This document shows positions 1-8,967 of a stretch of DNA of 64,000 nt, piece by piece (the stretch's first letter is position 1; each line of letters starts with the position of its first letter). The translations under genes were made by a program, and so were the position numbers. The stretch is from Streptomyces violaceusniger (GTDB lineage: Bacteria > Actinomycetota > Actinomycetes > Streptomycetales > Streptomycetaceae), in assembly GCA_005405945.1 (NCBI GenBank), contig BJHW01000001.1:6262001-6326000 (forward strand). The letters are read 5' to 3'. Under the pieces are notes generated by a model, which was not told where the DNA came from, did not search any database, and saw nothing but the letters and a program-made list of their open reading frames with translations.

Positions 1-2
1 CC

Positions 3-668
3 CAGGACTTCAAGCGCGCCCACGACGGCGACGAGGGCCCCAATACCGGCGGCATGGGCGCGTACTCCCCGCTGCCCTGGGCGGACCCCGCCCTGGTGGA
101 CGAGGTCGTGGCCACGATCTGCCAGCCCACCGTCGACGAGCTGCGCCGCCGTGGCACGCCCTTCTCCGGGCTGCTGTACGCGGGCCTGGCGATCACCTCG
201 CGGGGCGTGCGCGTGATCGAGTTCAACGCGCGCTTCGGCGACCCGGAGACCCAGGTGGTCCTGGCCCGGCTGAAGACCCCGCTGGCCGCGGTGCTGCTCG
301 CCGCCGCCACCGGCCACCTGGAGGCCGAGCCGCCGCTGCGCTGGAGCGACGGCGCCGCCGTGACGGTGGTCGTCGCCTCGCACAACTACCCGGGCACCCC
401 CCGCACCGGCGACCCGATCACCGGGCTGGACGCGGTGGCAGAGAAGGACGGCCCCAAGGCGTATGTCCTGCACGCGGGCACCAAGCGGGACGACGCGTCC
501 GGTGAGGTGGTGAGCGCGGGCGGCCGGGTGCTCTCCGTCACCGCGACCGGCTCCGACCTGGCGAAGGCGCGCGAGCGGGCGTACCGAGCGGTGGGCCGGA
601 TCGGCCTGGAGGGCTCCCACCACCGCTCCGACATCGCGGCGAAGGCGGCCGCCGCGGCGGAGTCCTAA
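3..668 (+). CDS. purD: Phosphoribosylamine-glycine ligase, 3' part
   Basis: C-terminal 221 residues of PurD (GAR synthetase), which joins glycine to phosphoribosylamine with ATP in the second step of purine synthesis. The frame is open from base 3, so the 5' half lies outside the window. The GPNTGGMGAYSP motif near the start and the FNARFGDPETQ motif of the ATP-grasp metal site are both present, followed by the typical C-terminal beta domain. The gene ends in TAA and its last codons are copied into the short repeat behind it. purC follows on the same strand after three unrelated genes. Confidence 0.96.
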   Translation, partial: QDFKRAHDGDEGPNTGGMGAYSPLPWADPALVDEVVATICQPTVDELRRRGTPFSGLLYAGLAITSRGVRVIEFNARFGDPETQVVLARLKTPLAAVLLAAATGHLEAEPPLRWSDGAAVTVVVASHNYPGTPRTGDPITGLDAVAEKDGPKAYVLHAGTKRDDASGEVVSAGGRVLSVTATGSDLAKARERAYRAVGRIGLEGSHHRSDIAAKAAAAAES

Positions 669-756
669 GAGGCGGGTTCGCAAGAGACGGGGTCCTGAGG
701 GGCGGGGTCCTGAGAGGCGGGTTCGCAAGAGACGGGTTCGCAAGAGACGGGTTCGC
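662..756. repeat. Tandem repeat overlapping the purD stop codon
   Basis: The 20-base unit ggcgggttcgcaagagacgg lies at 671-690 and 716-735, with shortened copies at 736-750 and 751-756. The bases just before it, gtcctaagag, include the purD stop codon and recur as gtcctgagag further on. The duplication therefore includes the end of the gene. Confidence 0.85.
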
Positions 757-1080
757 CACCAGAACCGGAGACGGCTGTAAGAAGTGTCTCAACCGGGGGC
801 CGGAGCGGACCGGCGAACGGTCCGGAAGGCCGCTTCCGCCTGTTCACGCGGGGCCCGGCGTCGCCATCGCGAAGTTCCCGGTTTTACCCAAGGCCATTCC
901 ATTGGGTGAGCGGTTCCGCATCCTGCTGACGCGCGCCCGGCCCCCAACTAGTGTGCCGCTCAGGCGAGGTGCGGCAACTGGCCCACCGGCATTGCGGAGT
1001 GGGCGGCCGGTGCGACAGTGGGTGGGGAGAAAACAACGCCGCCGTCGTCCGCTGTTCACACACCGGCCGGACAGGAGGGG
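757..1080. other. Intergenic region without a recognised gene
   Basis: I see no supported gene here. An AGGAGGGG ribosome binding site at 1073-1080 serves the next gene. No strong hairpin was found. Confidence 0.5.
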
Positions 1081-2936
1081 GTGATGAGAACCGTGGCAGG
1101 TCCCGAAGCAGGTGCCCTGGAGGCGCGTGCCCGCGCCCTCGCGGTACTGCGCATCCGGAGCACCGCGCTCGCGGTCGCACTCCTCCCGGCCGCCGCCGCC
1201 GTCGTGCTGCTGGCCGGAAGCGCCACCGGCAGCATCGGCGGCTCCCAGGACGAGGGCTGGACGGCCCTGCGCTGGGTGGTGACCGGGGCCGCCCTGGTGG
1301 TCCTGCTGCTGGCGGCGGCCGTGGCCGCCGTGGTCGTCCGGGCCAGGCCCGCGCTCACCCCGACGGTGCCCATCGCCGAGGAGACCGCGCCCGACCTCTA
1401 CCAACTGGTCCGCGATCTGGCCGAGCGCCTGGAGGTCCCCGCGCCCTCGGCCATAGCGCTCACCCCCGACTGCGACAGCTGGCTGGAGGACCGTACGCAT
1501 CCGGCGCACGCCCACCGCCGGGAGGGCCGGGACCGCGGTGCCCTCGCGGTCGAGGAGCCCCGCCCGGTGCGCGGCGCCGGAGGGCCCGGTCCCGCGGCCG
1601 GAGCGGACCGGGTCGTGGACCGCCCCGAGCGGCGGGCCCCGCGGGCGCCGGTGCTGGTGATCGGCTCGCCGTTCCTGTGGTGGATGCGGGTCGCCGAGCT
1701 GCGCGCGCTGCTCGCCCCGGTGGTGGCGGGCACCGGCCCGTCCGTCCACCCCGACATAGCCTCCGCCCGCCGCTTCGTGCGCGGTCTTGACGCCGCCGTG
1801 GCCGTCGCGGCCCGCGGCGGCGAGCCGTCGTCCGGGCCCGCGCCCGCCCTGGTGGCGGCGGTGCGCCGGCCCGCCTTCGCCTTCGTCGGCTGGGTGGCCC
1901 GGCTGCTGCTGCGCGGCTGCCGGGACCACGCGGCCGAGATGGAGCGCGCGGTCGCCGCGGCCGCCTCCGAGCGGGCCCAGTCGGTGGACTACGGGCTGCG
2001 GATCGTCGCCCAGGAGCAGGTGGGGCTCGCCTACGCGGGCTGGGACCGGCTGCTGACCCGGGTCGCGCTGCCCGCCTGGCGGATGGGCCGCTGGCCCTCC
2101 CGGCTGGACGCGGGCGTGGTCTCGGCGCTCACCGAGCTCTCCAGCCGGGACCGGCTCGCCGAGGGTTCACCTCCCGGCTGAGCGAGCGCCCGGCCTGCGA
2201 CCTGCTGGAGGAGCCCGGGGTGATAGACGAGGCCACCTCGCTGCTCGCCGCCCGGCTCTTCCACGGCGGTCCGCCGGAGCCGGGCCCCGACTGGTCCCCG
2301 GTCGACTGGGGCGCGTATCCGGAGGAGGTCGTGGACCGCAAGTGGCGGCAGGAGGCCGCCCGGCTGAACCGGCTCCTGGACGAGCGGGACGACGCCCACG
2401 AGCCCATCGGCGCCGCCCCCGCACCGGCCAGCGCGAGCGCGCCCACCCCGGCCACCCTGGCCCGGGTCATGGACCGGCTCACCGCGGCCCCGTCCGACCC
2501 CGCCGACGGCACCGACGGCGACGCCCCCCGTCTCGCCGCCCGGCTCAGCGTCGAGGTGGCCCGGGAGGAGGCCGCCGCCACCCGGGCGCACGGCCGGGGC
2601 CCCGCGGCGGGGGCCGAGGGGCCCGCGGGCGGCTCCGGCGGCGACCCGTGGATCGACGGCTTCGCCCCGGTGTTCCCGCTCCAGCCGCCCCGCACCGGCC
2701 GCGAGCTGCTCGCCGACCACGTCACCGCCATGGTCTGCTGCGCCGCCGTGGACACCGCGGGCGCGGCCCCCGGCCTCGACTGGCTCGACGGGCCCGCGCT
2801 GCTCGTGGGCGGGCGGCGGCGGGCCGATCTGGCCCATCCGGTGCTGAGCCTGGTGGAGGACGGCGACGACGGGCCGCTGCGCGCCTGGCTCGGCGAGGTG
2901 GGGGTCCGCCCGGAGAAGCCCGTCCGGCTGGTGTAG
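1081..2936 (+). CDS. Two-segment membrane protein, M48-peptidase-like family, frameshifted
   Basis: Conserved Streptomyces membrane protein of unknown function, often annotated as M48-metallopeptidase-like. GTG at 1081 or ATG at 1084 follows an AGGAGGGG site. Two hydrophobic segments lie at about residues 25-48 and 60-80. No HEXXH zinc motif is visible, so I do not claim peptidase activity. The frame breaks at about 2161-2165, where one C of an expected gagCGgttc seems missing. The downstream frame continues from RFTSRLSERP to the stop at 2936. Restoring one base gives about 618 residues. Confidence 0.6.
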
Positions 2937-3209
2937 CGGCGCATAGTCCGCCGAATACCGCTCCTATGTCCACCCTTGTCGCGCGTTCGGTGTCTGTTCC
3001 GGCAATTTAGCGACTATCGGTGACGGAGTAGGTGCGGAATGTGATGTGCTGGGACCGGTCGCTGTCGCCCGGCCCAGGAGTTCCGGCCCAACCGGCCAGA
3101 ACCGCAGGACCGGCCCCGCAGCCCGGCCCACAAGGCCGGACCCGCGGCGGTGCGGTGTGCGAGGACAGCGAGGCGAGGCGCCGCCGGGTACGCAGGGAGG
3201 GGAGCAGTT

Positions 3210-4709
3210 GTGGGGACGGACCAGATCCGGCGCTGGGAGTCGGGAGCGCTCGCTCACGCGGTGACGGATCCTTTCGGCCAGGGCCCGCTGCCCTGGCTGC
3301 GCGACAGTGAGAACTACTTCGACGACACCGGCCGGGTGGTCCCGTGGTACGTCGACCACGTCCATCTCTCCGGGGCCGACGACCGGATGGCCGAGCGGAT
3401 CGGCGCGGGGGGCCCCGCCAGGATCCCCGGCCCCCGCACCGCCGACGATGTCCACCGGCAGATCAAGGGCTTCCCCTCCACCTCCGCGGCGGCCCCCGGC
3501 GAGGCCATCGACTTCCGGATCACGGTGGACCCGCCCCAGCAGTTCAGTGTGGACATCTACCGCATCGGCTACTACGACGGCACCGGCGCGCTGAAGATCA
3601 CCACCAGCCCCCGGCTGTCCGGGATCGTCCAGCCGCCCCCGCTCACCGCCGACCGCACCGTCTCCTGCCACCACTGGTGGCTGTCCTGGCGGATGCAGAT
3701 CCCTTCGTACTGGAAGCTCGGCGCGTACGTCGCGGTGCTGACCACCCTGGACGGCTACCGCAGCCACATCCCGTTCACCGTCCGCGACAGCCGCCCCGCC
3801 GACCTCCTCCTCGTCCTCCCGGACCTCACCTGGCAGGCGTACAACCTCTACCCGGAGGACGGCCGGACCGGCGCCAGCCTCTACCACGCGTGGGACGAGC
3901 GGGGAAAGCTGCTGGGCGAGTCGGAGGCGGCCACCACGGTCTCCTTCGACCGGCCGTACGCGGGCGCGGGGCTGCCCCTCCACGTGGGGCACGCGTACGA
4001 CTTCATCCGCTGGGCCGAGCGCTACGGCTACGACCTGGCCTACGCCGAGATGCGCGACCTGCACGCGGGCGGCGTCGACCCGACCCGCTACCGGGGGCTG
4101 GTCTTCCCCGGCCATGACGAGTACTGGTCGGCGCCGATGCGCCGCACCGTGGAGGCGGCCCGCGACAGCGGCACCTCGCTGGTCTTCCTCTCCGCGAACA
4201 CCATGTACTGGCAGGTCGACCTCGCCGCCTCGCCCTCCGGCCCGCACCGGCTGCTGACCTGCCGCAAGCGCCGCGGTCCCGGCCGCTCGGCGCTCTGGCG
4301 GGAGACCGCGCCCGAGCAGCAGCTCATCGGCATCCAGTACGCGGGCCGGGTGCCCGAGCCGAGCCCGCTGATCGTGCGGAACGCCGGCCACTGGCTGTGG
4401 GAGGCCACGGGCGCGGAGGAGGGCGACGAGCTGCCGGGCCTGGTCGCGGGCGAGGCCGACCGCTACTTCCCCCGCACCGCCCTCCCCGACCACCTCCGCC
4501 GCATCCTCCTGGCCCACTCCCCGTACGAGGACACGGAGGGGGTCGTCCGCCACCAGGAGACGTCGCTCTACCGGGCCCCGAGCGGCGCTCTGGTCTTCGC
4601 GTCGGGGACGTTCGCGTGGTCGCCCGCGCTGGACCGTCCGGGGCATACGGATGAGCGGGTCCAGAAGGCCACGGCGAATCTGCTGGACCGGATCTGCAAG
4701 CGGGGCTGA
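3210..4709 (+). CDS. N,N-dimethylformamidase large-subunit-like protein
   Basis: About 499 residues. The second half matches the C-terminal domain of N,N-dimethylformamidase beta subunits (DmfA2-like): an Ig-like segment, then a glutamine-amidotransferase-like alpha/beta domain with YDFIRWAERYGYD and FPGHDEYWS. GTG at 3210 is chosen because GGGAGGGGAG lies just upstream and the upstream in-frame sequence is low-complexity Arg/Ala. No partner small subunit is adjacent, so a role in formamide hydrolysis is only a family guess. The substrate is unknown. Confidence 0.7.
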   Translation: MGTDQIRRWESGALAHAVTDPFGQGPLPWLRDSENYFDDTGRVVPWYVDHVHLSGADDRMAERIGAGGPARIPGPRTADDVHRQIKGFPSTSAAAPGEAIDFRITVDPPQQFSVDIYRIGYYDGTGALKITTSPRLSGIVQPPPLTADRTVSCHHWWLSWRMQIPSYWKLGAYVAVLTTLDGYRSHIPFTVRDSRPADLLLVLPDLTWQAYNLYPEDGRTGASLYHAWDERGKLLGESEAATTVSFDRPYAGAGLPLHVGHAYDFIRWAERYGYDLAYAEMRDLHAGGVDPTRYRGLVFPGHDEYWSAPMRRTVEAARDSGTSLVFLSANTMYWQVDLAASPSGPHRLLTCRKRRGPGRSALWRETAPEQQLIGIQYAGRVPEPSPLIVRNAGHWLWEATGAEEGDELPGLVAGEADRYFPRTALPDHLRRILLAHSPYEDTEGVVRHQETSLYRAPSGALVFASGTFAWSPALDRPGHTDERVQKATANLLDRICKRG

Positions 4710-4735
4710 GACGGTGCCCGGCGGGTGGGTCTTTC

Positions 4736-4990
4736 CCCTACCCGCCCCTTCCCGAACCATGGGCTCCGCCCCTGTACCCCCGGGGACCTGGGACGGAGGC
4801 CCATCACGCGGCGGAACCGCACATCGACACAGCCCCGCGCCCCTTCGGGGCGCTGCCGAACCAGAGCGGACTTCCTCCGACTGCTCAGGCAGGGGCTCTT
4901 CGCTCCTGGTCCCGGGGTCTGGGGCGGAGCCCCACCACGCGGCGGAGCCGCACATCGACGCTGTGTGGGAAGGGGCGGGGAGGGGAGTGG
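4736..4990. repeat. Dispersed Streptomyces-type intergenic repeat
   Basis: Starts with cccgccccttcccgaa and ends with its near inverse gggaaggggcggggag. Inside, a 28-base direct repeat lies at 4805-4832 and 4937-4964 with four differences. ggggcggagcccca at 4921-4934 recurs in the similar block at 26183-26320. A hairpin, cgccccttcggggcg, lies near 4840-4855. It looks like a repeated intergenic unit rather than a gene. Confidence 0.65.
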
Positions 4991-5024
4991 CCCGCCGCAG
5001 GCGTACGCGTACCGCCGGGCACAC

Positions 5025-6503
5025 CTACGCCACCGGGGCCAGGGGCGGGGCCTTCCGGATCCCGAAGACATGCCGCAGCGCCGACAGCGCCGCCAAGTAG
5101 CCGCACATCCCATGCACCCCCGGCCCCGGCGGGGTCGCCGACGAGCAGAGGAAGAGGCCGGGCAGCGGGGTGCGGTACGGGTCGAGGCGGGGCACCGGCC
5201 GGGCGAGGCTCTGCCGGATCGTCATCGCGCCCGAGCCGATGTCCCCGCCCACGTCGTTGGGGTCGTAACGCTCCAGGTCCCGCCCCGACATCCCGCGCGC
5301 CGCGAGCACCGTGTCGCCGAAGCCGGGGGCGTACGTCTCGATCCGGGCGCGGATCAGCTCCACCGGGTCGGTGTCGTCGCCGTTCGGCATGTGCGCGTAG
5401 GCCCACACCGGGCGCCTGCCACCCCGGGCGCGCTCGGGGTCGGTGACGGCCGGGTCGACGAGCAGGACGAAGGGCGCCCGGCTGCGGACCCCGCGCGCCG
5501 TCCGGTTCTCCTCCCGGACCAGCTCGGCATGGGTGCCGCCCAGGTGTACGGTCCCGGCGCGGCCCACGGCGGGGTCGGCCCACGGGATCGGCTCGCTCAC
5601 CAGGAAGTCGGCCTTGGCGGCGGCCGGGCCGTAGCGGAACCGCCGCAGCGCCCGGGCGTAGCGGTCGGGCAGCGCCCGCCCGGCGATGTCCAGCAGCCCC
5701 GGTACACCGGTGTCGAGCAGCACCGCGCGATACCCGCCCAGCTCGCCGAGGTCACTGAGGTCACCGAGGTCACCGAGGTCGCCGATCGCGCACCCGGTGT
5801 GGAAGGTGCCGCCGTGCGCGGTGATGTCGTCCACCATGGCCTCGGCGATCCGGGCGCTGCCGCCGCGCGGCAGCGGCCAGCCGGGCCCGTGGGCCAGATG
5901 CCCGAGGAGGGCCGCCACCGCGCCGCCGGCCAGGCTGGGCAGCTCGCCCACGGCATGGGCGGCGACCCCGGTGAGCAGGGCGGGCGCCGCCGCACCGGTG
6001 AAGCGGGCGGCACCGAGCCCGGTGCCGTGCACGAGGATCCGCGTGGCCAGCAGCAGCGGTGCCACCGGATCGCGGGGGAGGGCGCGCTGCCCGGAGAGGA
6101 TGAAGTCGACCACGCCCTCGCTGTGCCGCACCAGCGGCGCCATCAGCCGCCGCCAGCGCTCCCCGTCCGGGCCGAGCCCGGCGCAGGTGGTCTCCAGATC
6201 GCGGTGGGCGAGCGCGGCGCGGCCGCCGTCCAGCGGATGGGCGTAGGAGACCTCGGGCGTCAGCAGCTCCACCCCGCGCGCGGCCAGGCCGAACGCGCGG
6301 AAGAAGCGGGAGGCGGGCGCCATGGGGTGGACCGCCGAGCAGATGTCGTGGGGGATCTCCGGGTCGAAGAGCGGCTGGGTGCGCAGTCCGCCGCCGATGT
6401 CGTCGGCGGCCTCGTACACCGCCACCCGCAGCCCGGCGCGGGCCAGGGTGACGGCGGCCGCGAGCCCGTTGGGCCCGCTGCCCACGATCGCCGCGTCGGC
6501 CAT
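5025..6503 (-). CDS. FAD-dependent oxidoreductase, phytoene-desaturase family
   Basis: 492 residues of the NAD(P)/FAD-dependent amine oxidase/phytoene dehydrogenase superfamily. The N-terminal Rossmann motif AAIVGSGPNGLAAAVTLARA and the acidic end of strand 2 (VYEAADDIGGG) bind FAD. The C-terminal motif PGPGVHGMCGYLAA is typical of this group. ATG at 6503 is preceded by GAGGAGGTGCGGG. No carotenoid genes are nearby, so the substrate is not predictable. A short Asp-Leu-Gly repeat interrupts the sequence just before GYRAVLLDTG. Confidence 0.85.
   Translation of the reverse strand: MADAAIVGSGPNGLAAAVTLARAGLRVAVYEAADDIGGGLRTQPLFDPEIPHDICSAVHPMAPASRFFRAFGLAARGVELLTPEVSYAHPLDGGRAALAHRDLETTCAGLGPDGERWRRLMAPLVRHSEGVVDFILSGQRALPRDPVAPLLLATRILVHGTGLGAARFTGAAAPALLTGVAAHAVGELPSLAGGAVAALLGHLAHGPGWPLPRGGSARIAEAMVDDITAHGGTFHTGCAIGDLGDLGDLSDLGELGGYRAVLLDTGVPGLLDIAGRALPDRYARALRRFRYGPAAAKADFLVSEPIPWADPAVGRAGTVHLGGTHAELVREENRTARGVRSRAPFVLLVDPAVTDPERARGGRRPVWAYAHMPNGDDTDPVELIRARIETYAPGFGDTVLAARGMSGRDLERYDPNDVGGDIGSGAMTIRQSLARPVPRLDPYRTPLPGLFLCSSATPPGPGVHGMCGYLAALSALRHVFGIRKAPPLAPVA
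5748..5783. repeat. 9-base tandem repeat inside the oxidoreductase gene
   Basis: Four near-identical copies of gaggtcacc. On the coding strand they give a GDLGDLGDLSDLGEL run, an in-frame expansion that leaves the reading frame intact. Confidence 0.8.
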
Positions 6504-6685
6504 CCCGCACCTCCTCGCCGCGCCCCCATCTGTGTCCTGCCCCACGAATTCCTCGTACGACGTGTTCGAACCGGCCGTAAGCGGAACCCGGAGCGCCGCC
6601 CCTGCGGCTCCACGCCCCGCCGCAGGTCGCCGCCGTTCAGTGCGGCAGAATCGAAAGGGCTTGGACAAAAACACCAGGAGGAAGC

Positions 6686-7604
6686 GTGTCCGGATTCGTT
6701 GAGAAGCCCGAGCCGGTCGAGGTTCCGGGCCTTCAGCACCTGCACACCGGCAAGGTGCGCGACCTCTACCGGAACGAGCGCGGTGAGCTCGTCATGGTCG
6801 CCAGCGACCGGATCTCCGCCTACGACTGGGTCCTGCCGACCGAGATCCCGGAGAAGGGCAAGATCCTCACCCAGCTCTCCCTCTGGTGGTTCGATCTGCT
6901 CGCCGACCTCGTCCCCAACCACGTCCTGTCCACCGAGCTGCCCGCCGGCGCCCCGCCGACTGGGCGGGTCGGACCCTGGTGTGCCGCTCGCTGCGGATGG
7001 TCCCGGTCGAGTGCGTGGCGCGCGGCTATCTGACCGGCTCCGGCCTGGCCGAGTACCGCGAGACCCGTACGGTGTGCGGGATCGCCCTCCCGAGGGGCTG
7101 ACCGACGGCTCCGAGCTGCCCTCCCCGATCTTCACCCCGGCCACCAAGGCCGAGGTCGGCGAGCACGACGAGAACGTGGCGTACGAGGAGGTGGCCCACC
7201 GCATCGGCGCCGAACCCGCCGCCCAGCTGCGCCAGGCCACCCTCGCCGTCTACAACCGGGCCCGGGAGATCGCCCGCGCCCGGGGGATCATCCTCGCCGA
7301 CACCAAGTTCGAGTTCGGCTACGCGGAGGCGACGCTGGGCGTGGAGAGCGTCGAGCCGGTGCTCGCCGACGAGGTGCTGACCCCGGACTCCTCCCGCTTC
7401 TGGCCCGCCGACCAGTGGGAGCCGGGCCGCGCGCAGCCGTCCTTCGACAAGCAGTACGTCCGCGACTGGCTGACCTCCCCGGCCTCCGGCTGGGACCGCA
7501 CCGGCGAGCAGCCGCCGCCCCCGCTCCCGGCGGAGGTCGTCGAGCGGACGCAACGGAAGTACGCGGAGGCTTACGAGCTGCTGACCGGCACCAGCTGGAA
7601 GTAG
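6686..7604 (+). CDS. purC: SAICAR synthetase, two apparent frameshifts
   Basis: PurC condenses CAIR with aspartate, using ATP, in purine synthesis. GTG at 6686 follows AGGAGGA. GKVRDLYRN, ASDRISAYDWVLPTEIP and VECVARGYLTGSG are family signatures, and TKFEFG lies near the C-terminal side of the active site. One base appears missing from the C run at 6951-6954 and another at 7089-7091. Restoring both gives 306 residues, the usual length. Because this is the only purC seen and is a core gene, sequence errors are more likely than a pseudogene. Confidence 0.93.
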
Positions 7605-7637
7605 CCCGGAAAACCGGAAACGGGGCGGAGAACGACC

Positions 7638-7667
7638 AAGGGCCCCGGCCGATCGGCCGGGGCCCTT
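7638..7667. terminator. Bidirectional terminator between purC and tRNA-Gly
   Basis: A perfect 30-base palindrome of G/C flanked by AAG and CTT, 33 bases after the purC stop and 10 bases beyond the 3' end of the convergent tRNA-Gly gene. It can serve both. Confidence 0.85.
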
Positions 7668-7677
7668 GTGTCCACCG

Positions 7678-7750
7678 AGCGGACGACGAGGCTCGAACTC
7701 GCGACCTCAACCTTGGCAAGGTTGCGCTCTACCAACTGAGCTACGTCCGC
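7678..7750 (-). tRNA. tRNA-Gly(GCC)
   Basis: 73 nt. Acceptor stem GCGGACG/CGTCCGC, D loop with GG, anticodon loop TTGCCAA (anticodon GCC) and canonical TTCGAGC T loop, discriminator T. First of three glycine tRNA genes here. Confidence 0.96.
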
Positions 7751-7783
7751 CTGCGCCGGACTTTTCCGGTTCGACGCGCCTCT

Positions 7784-7789
7784 ACTATA
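7784..7789 (-). promoter_or_regulatory. Candidate -10 box of tRNA-Gly(GCC)
   Basis: TATAGT on the minus strand, about 33 bases before the mature 5' end of the tRNA. GTTCAC about 16 bases further upstream is a weak -35 candidate. Confidence 0.4.
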
Positions 7790-7979
7790 ACCAAACCCTC
7801 GACCGGTGAACTACCACCCCGGGTGCCGAGCCCGCTCCGGGGCCGCTCCGGGCGGCGGTGAGGCCCGTCGGGGCCACGCTCAGACGCCCTCCGCGACGCA
7901 GGCGCCGTCCGCCACCGGCTCCAGCAGCACGCATGAGCCTGTCGCAGCGGTGTCGCAGCGGCATGTGCCCGAAAACGAC

Positions 7980-8010
7980 TGAGGCGCCGGTCGATTCGAC
8001 CGGCGCCTCA
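7980..8010 (-). terminator. Terminator of the second tRNA-Gly(GCC)
   Basis: Fifteen-base-pair G/C-rich hairpin with a single-base centre, seven bases beyond the tRNA 3' end on the minus strand. Confidence 0.75.
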
Positions 8011-8017
8011 GATCTGG

Positions 8018-8090
8018 AGCGGACGACGAGATTCGAACTCGCGACCCTCACCTTGGCAAGGTGATGCTCTACCAACTGAGCCACGTCCGC
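8018..8090 (-). tRNA. tRNA-Gly(GCC), second copy
   Basis: 73 nt. Same acceptor stem, D arm and GCC anticodon as the copy at 7678-7750, differing mainly in the anticodon stem and in the TTCGAAT T loop. Canonical cloverleaf. Confidence 0.96.
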
Positions 8091-8171
8091 ATGCCTCCGA
8101 CCGGCTTTCACCGATCGGCGCGCGCATCACTCTACCTGATCCTCTTCGACAAGAGGCCGATAGGCGATGAG

Positions 8172-8243
8172 AGCGGGTGACAGGGATCGCACACTGCGCC
8201 TCCCCCTTGGAAAGGGGGCGCTCTACTACTGAGCTACACCCGC
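8172..8243 (-). tRNA. Atypical tRNA-Gly(TCC)
   Basis: 72 nt with perfect acceptor stem GCGGGTG/CACCCGC, discriminator T, and anticodon loop TTTCCAA giving TCC. Two parts are non-canonical. The D loop AGTAGTA lacks the GG pair, and the T loop reads GTGCGATC instead of GTTCGATC. The T stem forms only with a bulged T or a T/C mismatch. Staphylococcal cell-wall glycine tRNAs are known to carry GUGC in place of GTpsiC and to lack G18-G19, so a non-ribosomal role (FemX-type glycine addition to peptidoglycan) is possible. Confidence 0.85.
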
Positions 8244-8298
8244 ATGGTGTCTTCCTCGGGGTTTCGGCCTTTCGGCCTCGCCCCTCGGCGTGCTCCAG

Positions 8299-8329
8299 AC
8301 TTTAGCGGATCACCGGGGGTGGTGTGCAA
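8299..8329 (-). promoter_or_regulatory. Candidate promoter of the tRNA-Gly cluster
   Basis: On the minus strand TTGCAC (8324-8329) and TAAAGT (8299-8304) are separated by 19 bases, with the -10 about 55 bases before the tRNA-Gly(TCC) 5' end. The spacer is longer than ideal. Confidence 0.35.
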
Positions 8330-8347
8330 CTCGGCTGAACGGGTGCC

Positions 8348-8665
8348 TCAGGCCGACTCGTCGAAGGCTTCGTAGACCTTCTTGGGGATCCGGCCGCGCG
8401 GAGGCACCTCCATGCCGTTCGACCGGGCCCAGGCGCGCACCGCGGCCGGGTCAGGGGCGACGGCGGTGCGGCGGTACGTCTTGCCCGAGCGGGCCCGCTT
8501 GCGGCCGGCCTCCACGTACGGCGCGAGGGCGTCGCGCAGTTTCGACGCATTGGCAGAGTTGAGGTCGATCTCGTACAACTTGCCGTCGAGTCCGAACGTG
8601 ACCGTCTCTTCCGCTTCGCCTCCTTCGAGGTCGTCGGAGAGCGTGACTACTACGCGCTGCGCCAC
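8348..8665 (-). CDS. lsrL: Lsr2-family nucleoid-associated protein (LsrL type)
   Basis: 105 residues. The N-terminal dimerisation domain starts MAQRVVVTLSDDLEG and the C-terminal DNA-binding domain runs from about residue 70. That domain carries VRAWARSNG and PPRGRIPKKV, where the RGR hook binds AT-rich minor grooves. Lsr2 proteins are xenogeneic silencers. Streptomyces species carry Lsr2 and a paralogue, LsrL, and the position just upstream of purS fits the paralogue. The gene is divergent from purS, and the region between them is unusually AT-rich, so self-binding is plausible. Confidence 0.9.
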   Translation of the reverse strand: MAQRVVVTLSDDLEGGEAEETVTFGLDGKLYEIDLNSANASKLRDALAPYVEAGRKRARSGKTYRRTAVAPDPAAVRAWARSNGMEVPPRGRIPKKVYEAFDESA

Positions 8666-8967
8666 GGATATCGGTCCTTTCGGGCTGCATCGATGCGTTG
8701 ACGTGCAAAGATGTCAGCTGTCCAGTTGTGTCCAACAATGCTTTTTCATTTGTACAGTGACTGGCATTGCATTGTGAACCCCAGTAATTCTATCCGCGTG
8801 TCACGCCGCGATCTGGACCATGCGTTTTTCCCCGACCTTTCCCCGCCGGTTGCCACCGACGATGCTTAAACGTGACCGAACCCTTGCGTATCTACTCGCG
8901 TAGATTTTTGGCCGGGGTAGGCTTGGGCACCGCCTTACGCACCAGCACCACACCACCGGGAGTGCCA
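8666..8967. other. AT-rich divergent region between lsrL and purS
   Basis: No gene. About 8720-8790 is markedly AT-rich for this chromosome, with runs of T and a TGTACA palindrome, and would suit both the lsrL promoter and Lsr2 binding. I could not fix a convincing purS promoter; tagatt at 8901-8906 is a weak -10 candidate. Confidence 0.45.

Noticed and set aside
1081..2936. Active M48 metallopeptidase
   Set aside because: No HEXXH motif can be seen in either frame segment.
2964..5024. A 686-codon minus-strand frame opposite the dimethylformamidase-like gene
   Set aside because: It crosses a dispersed repeat and is low-complexity; the plus strand gene has family motifs and a ribosome site.
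4725..7604. A 959-codon open frame on the plus strand
   Set aside because: It runs antisense through the FAD oxidoreductase and only its last part is real, being the third frame segment of purC.
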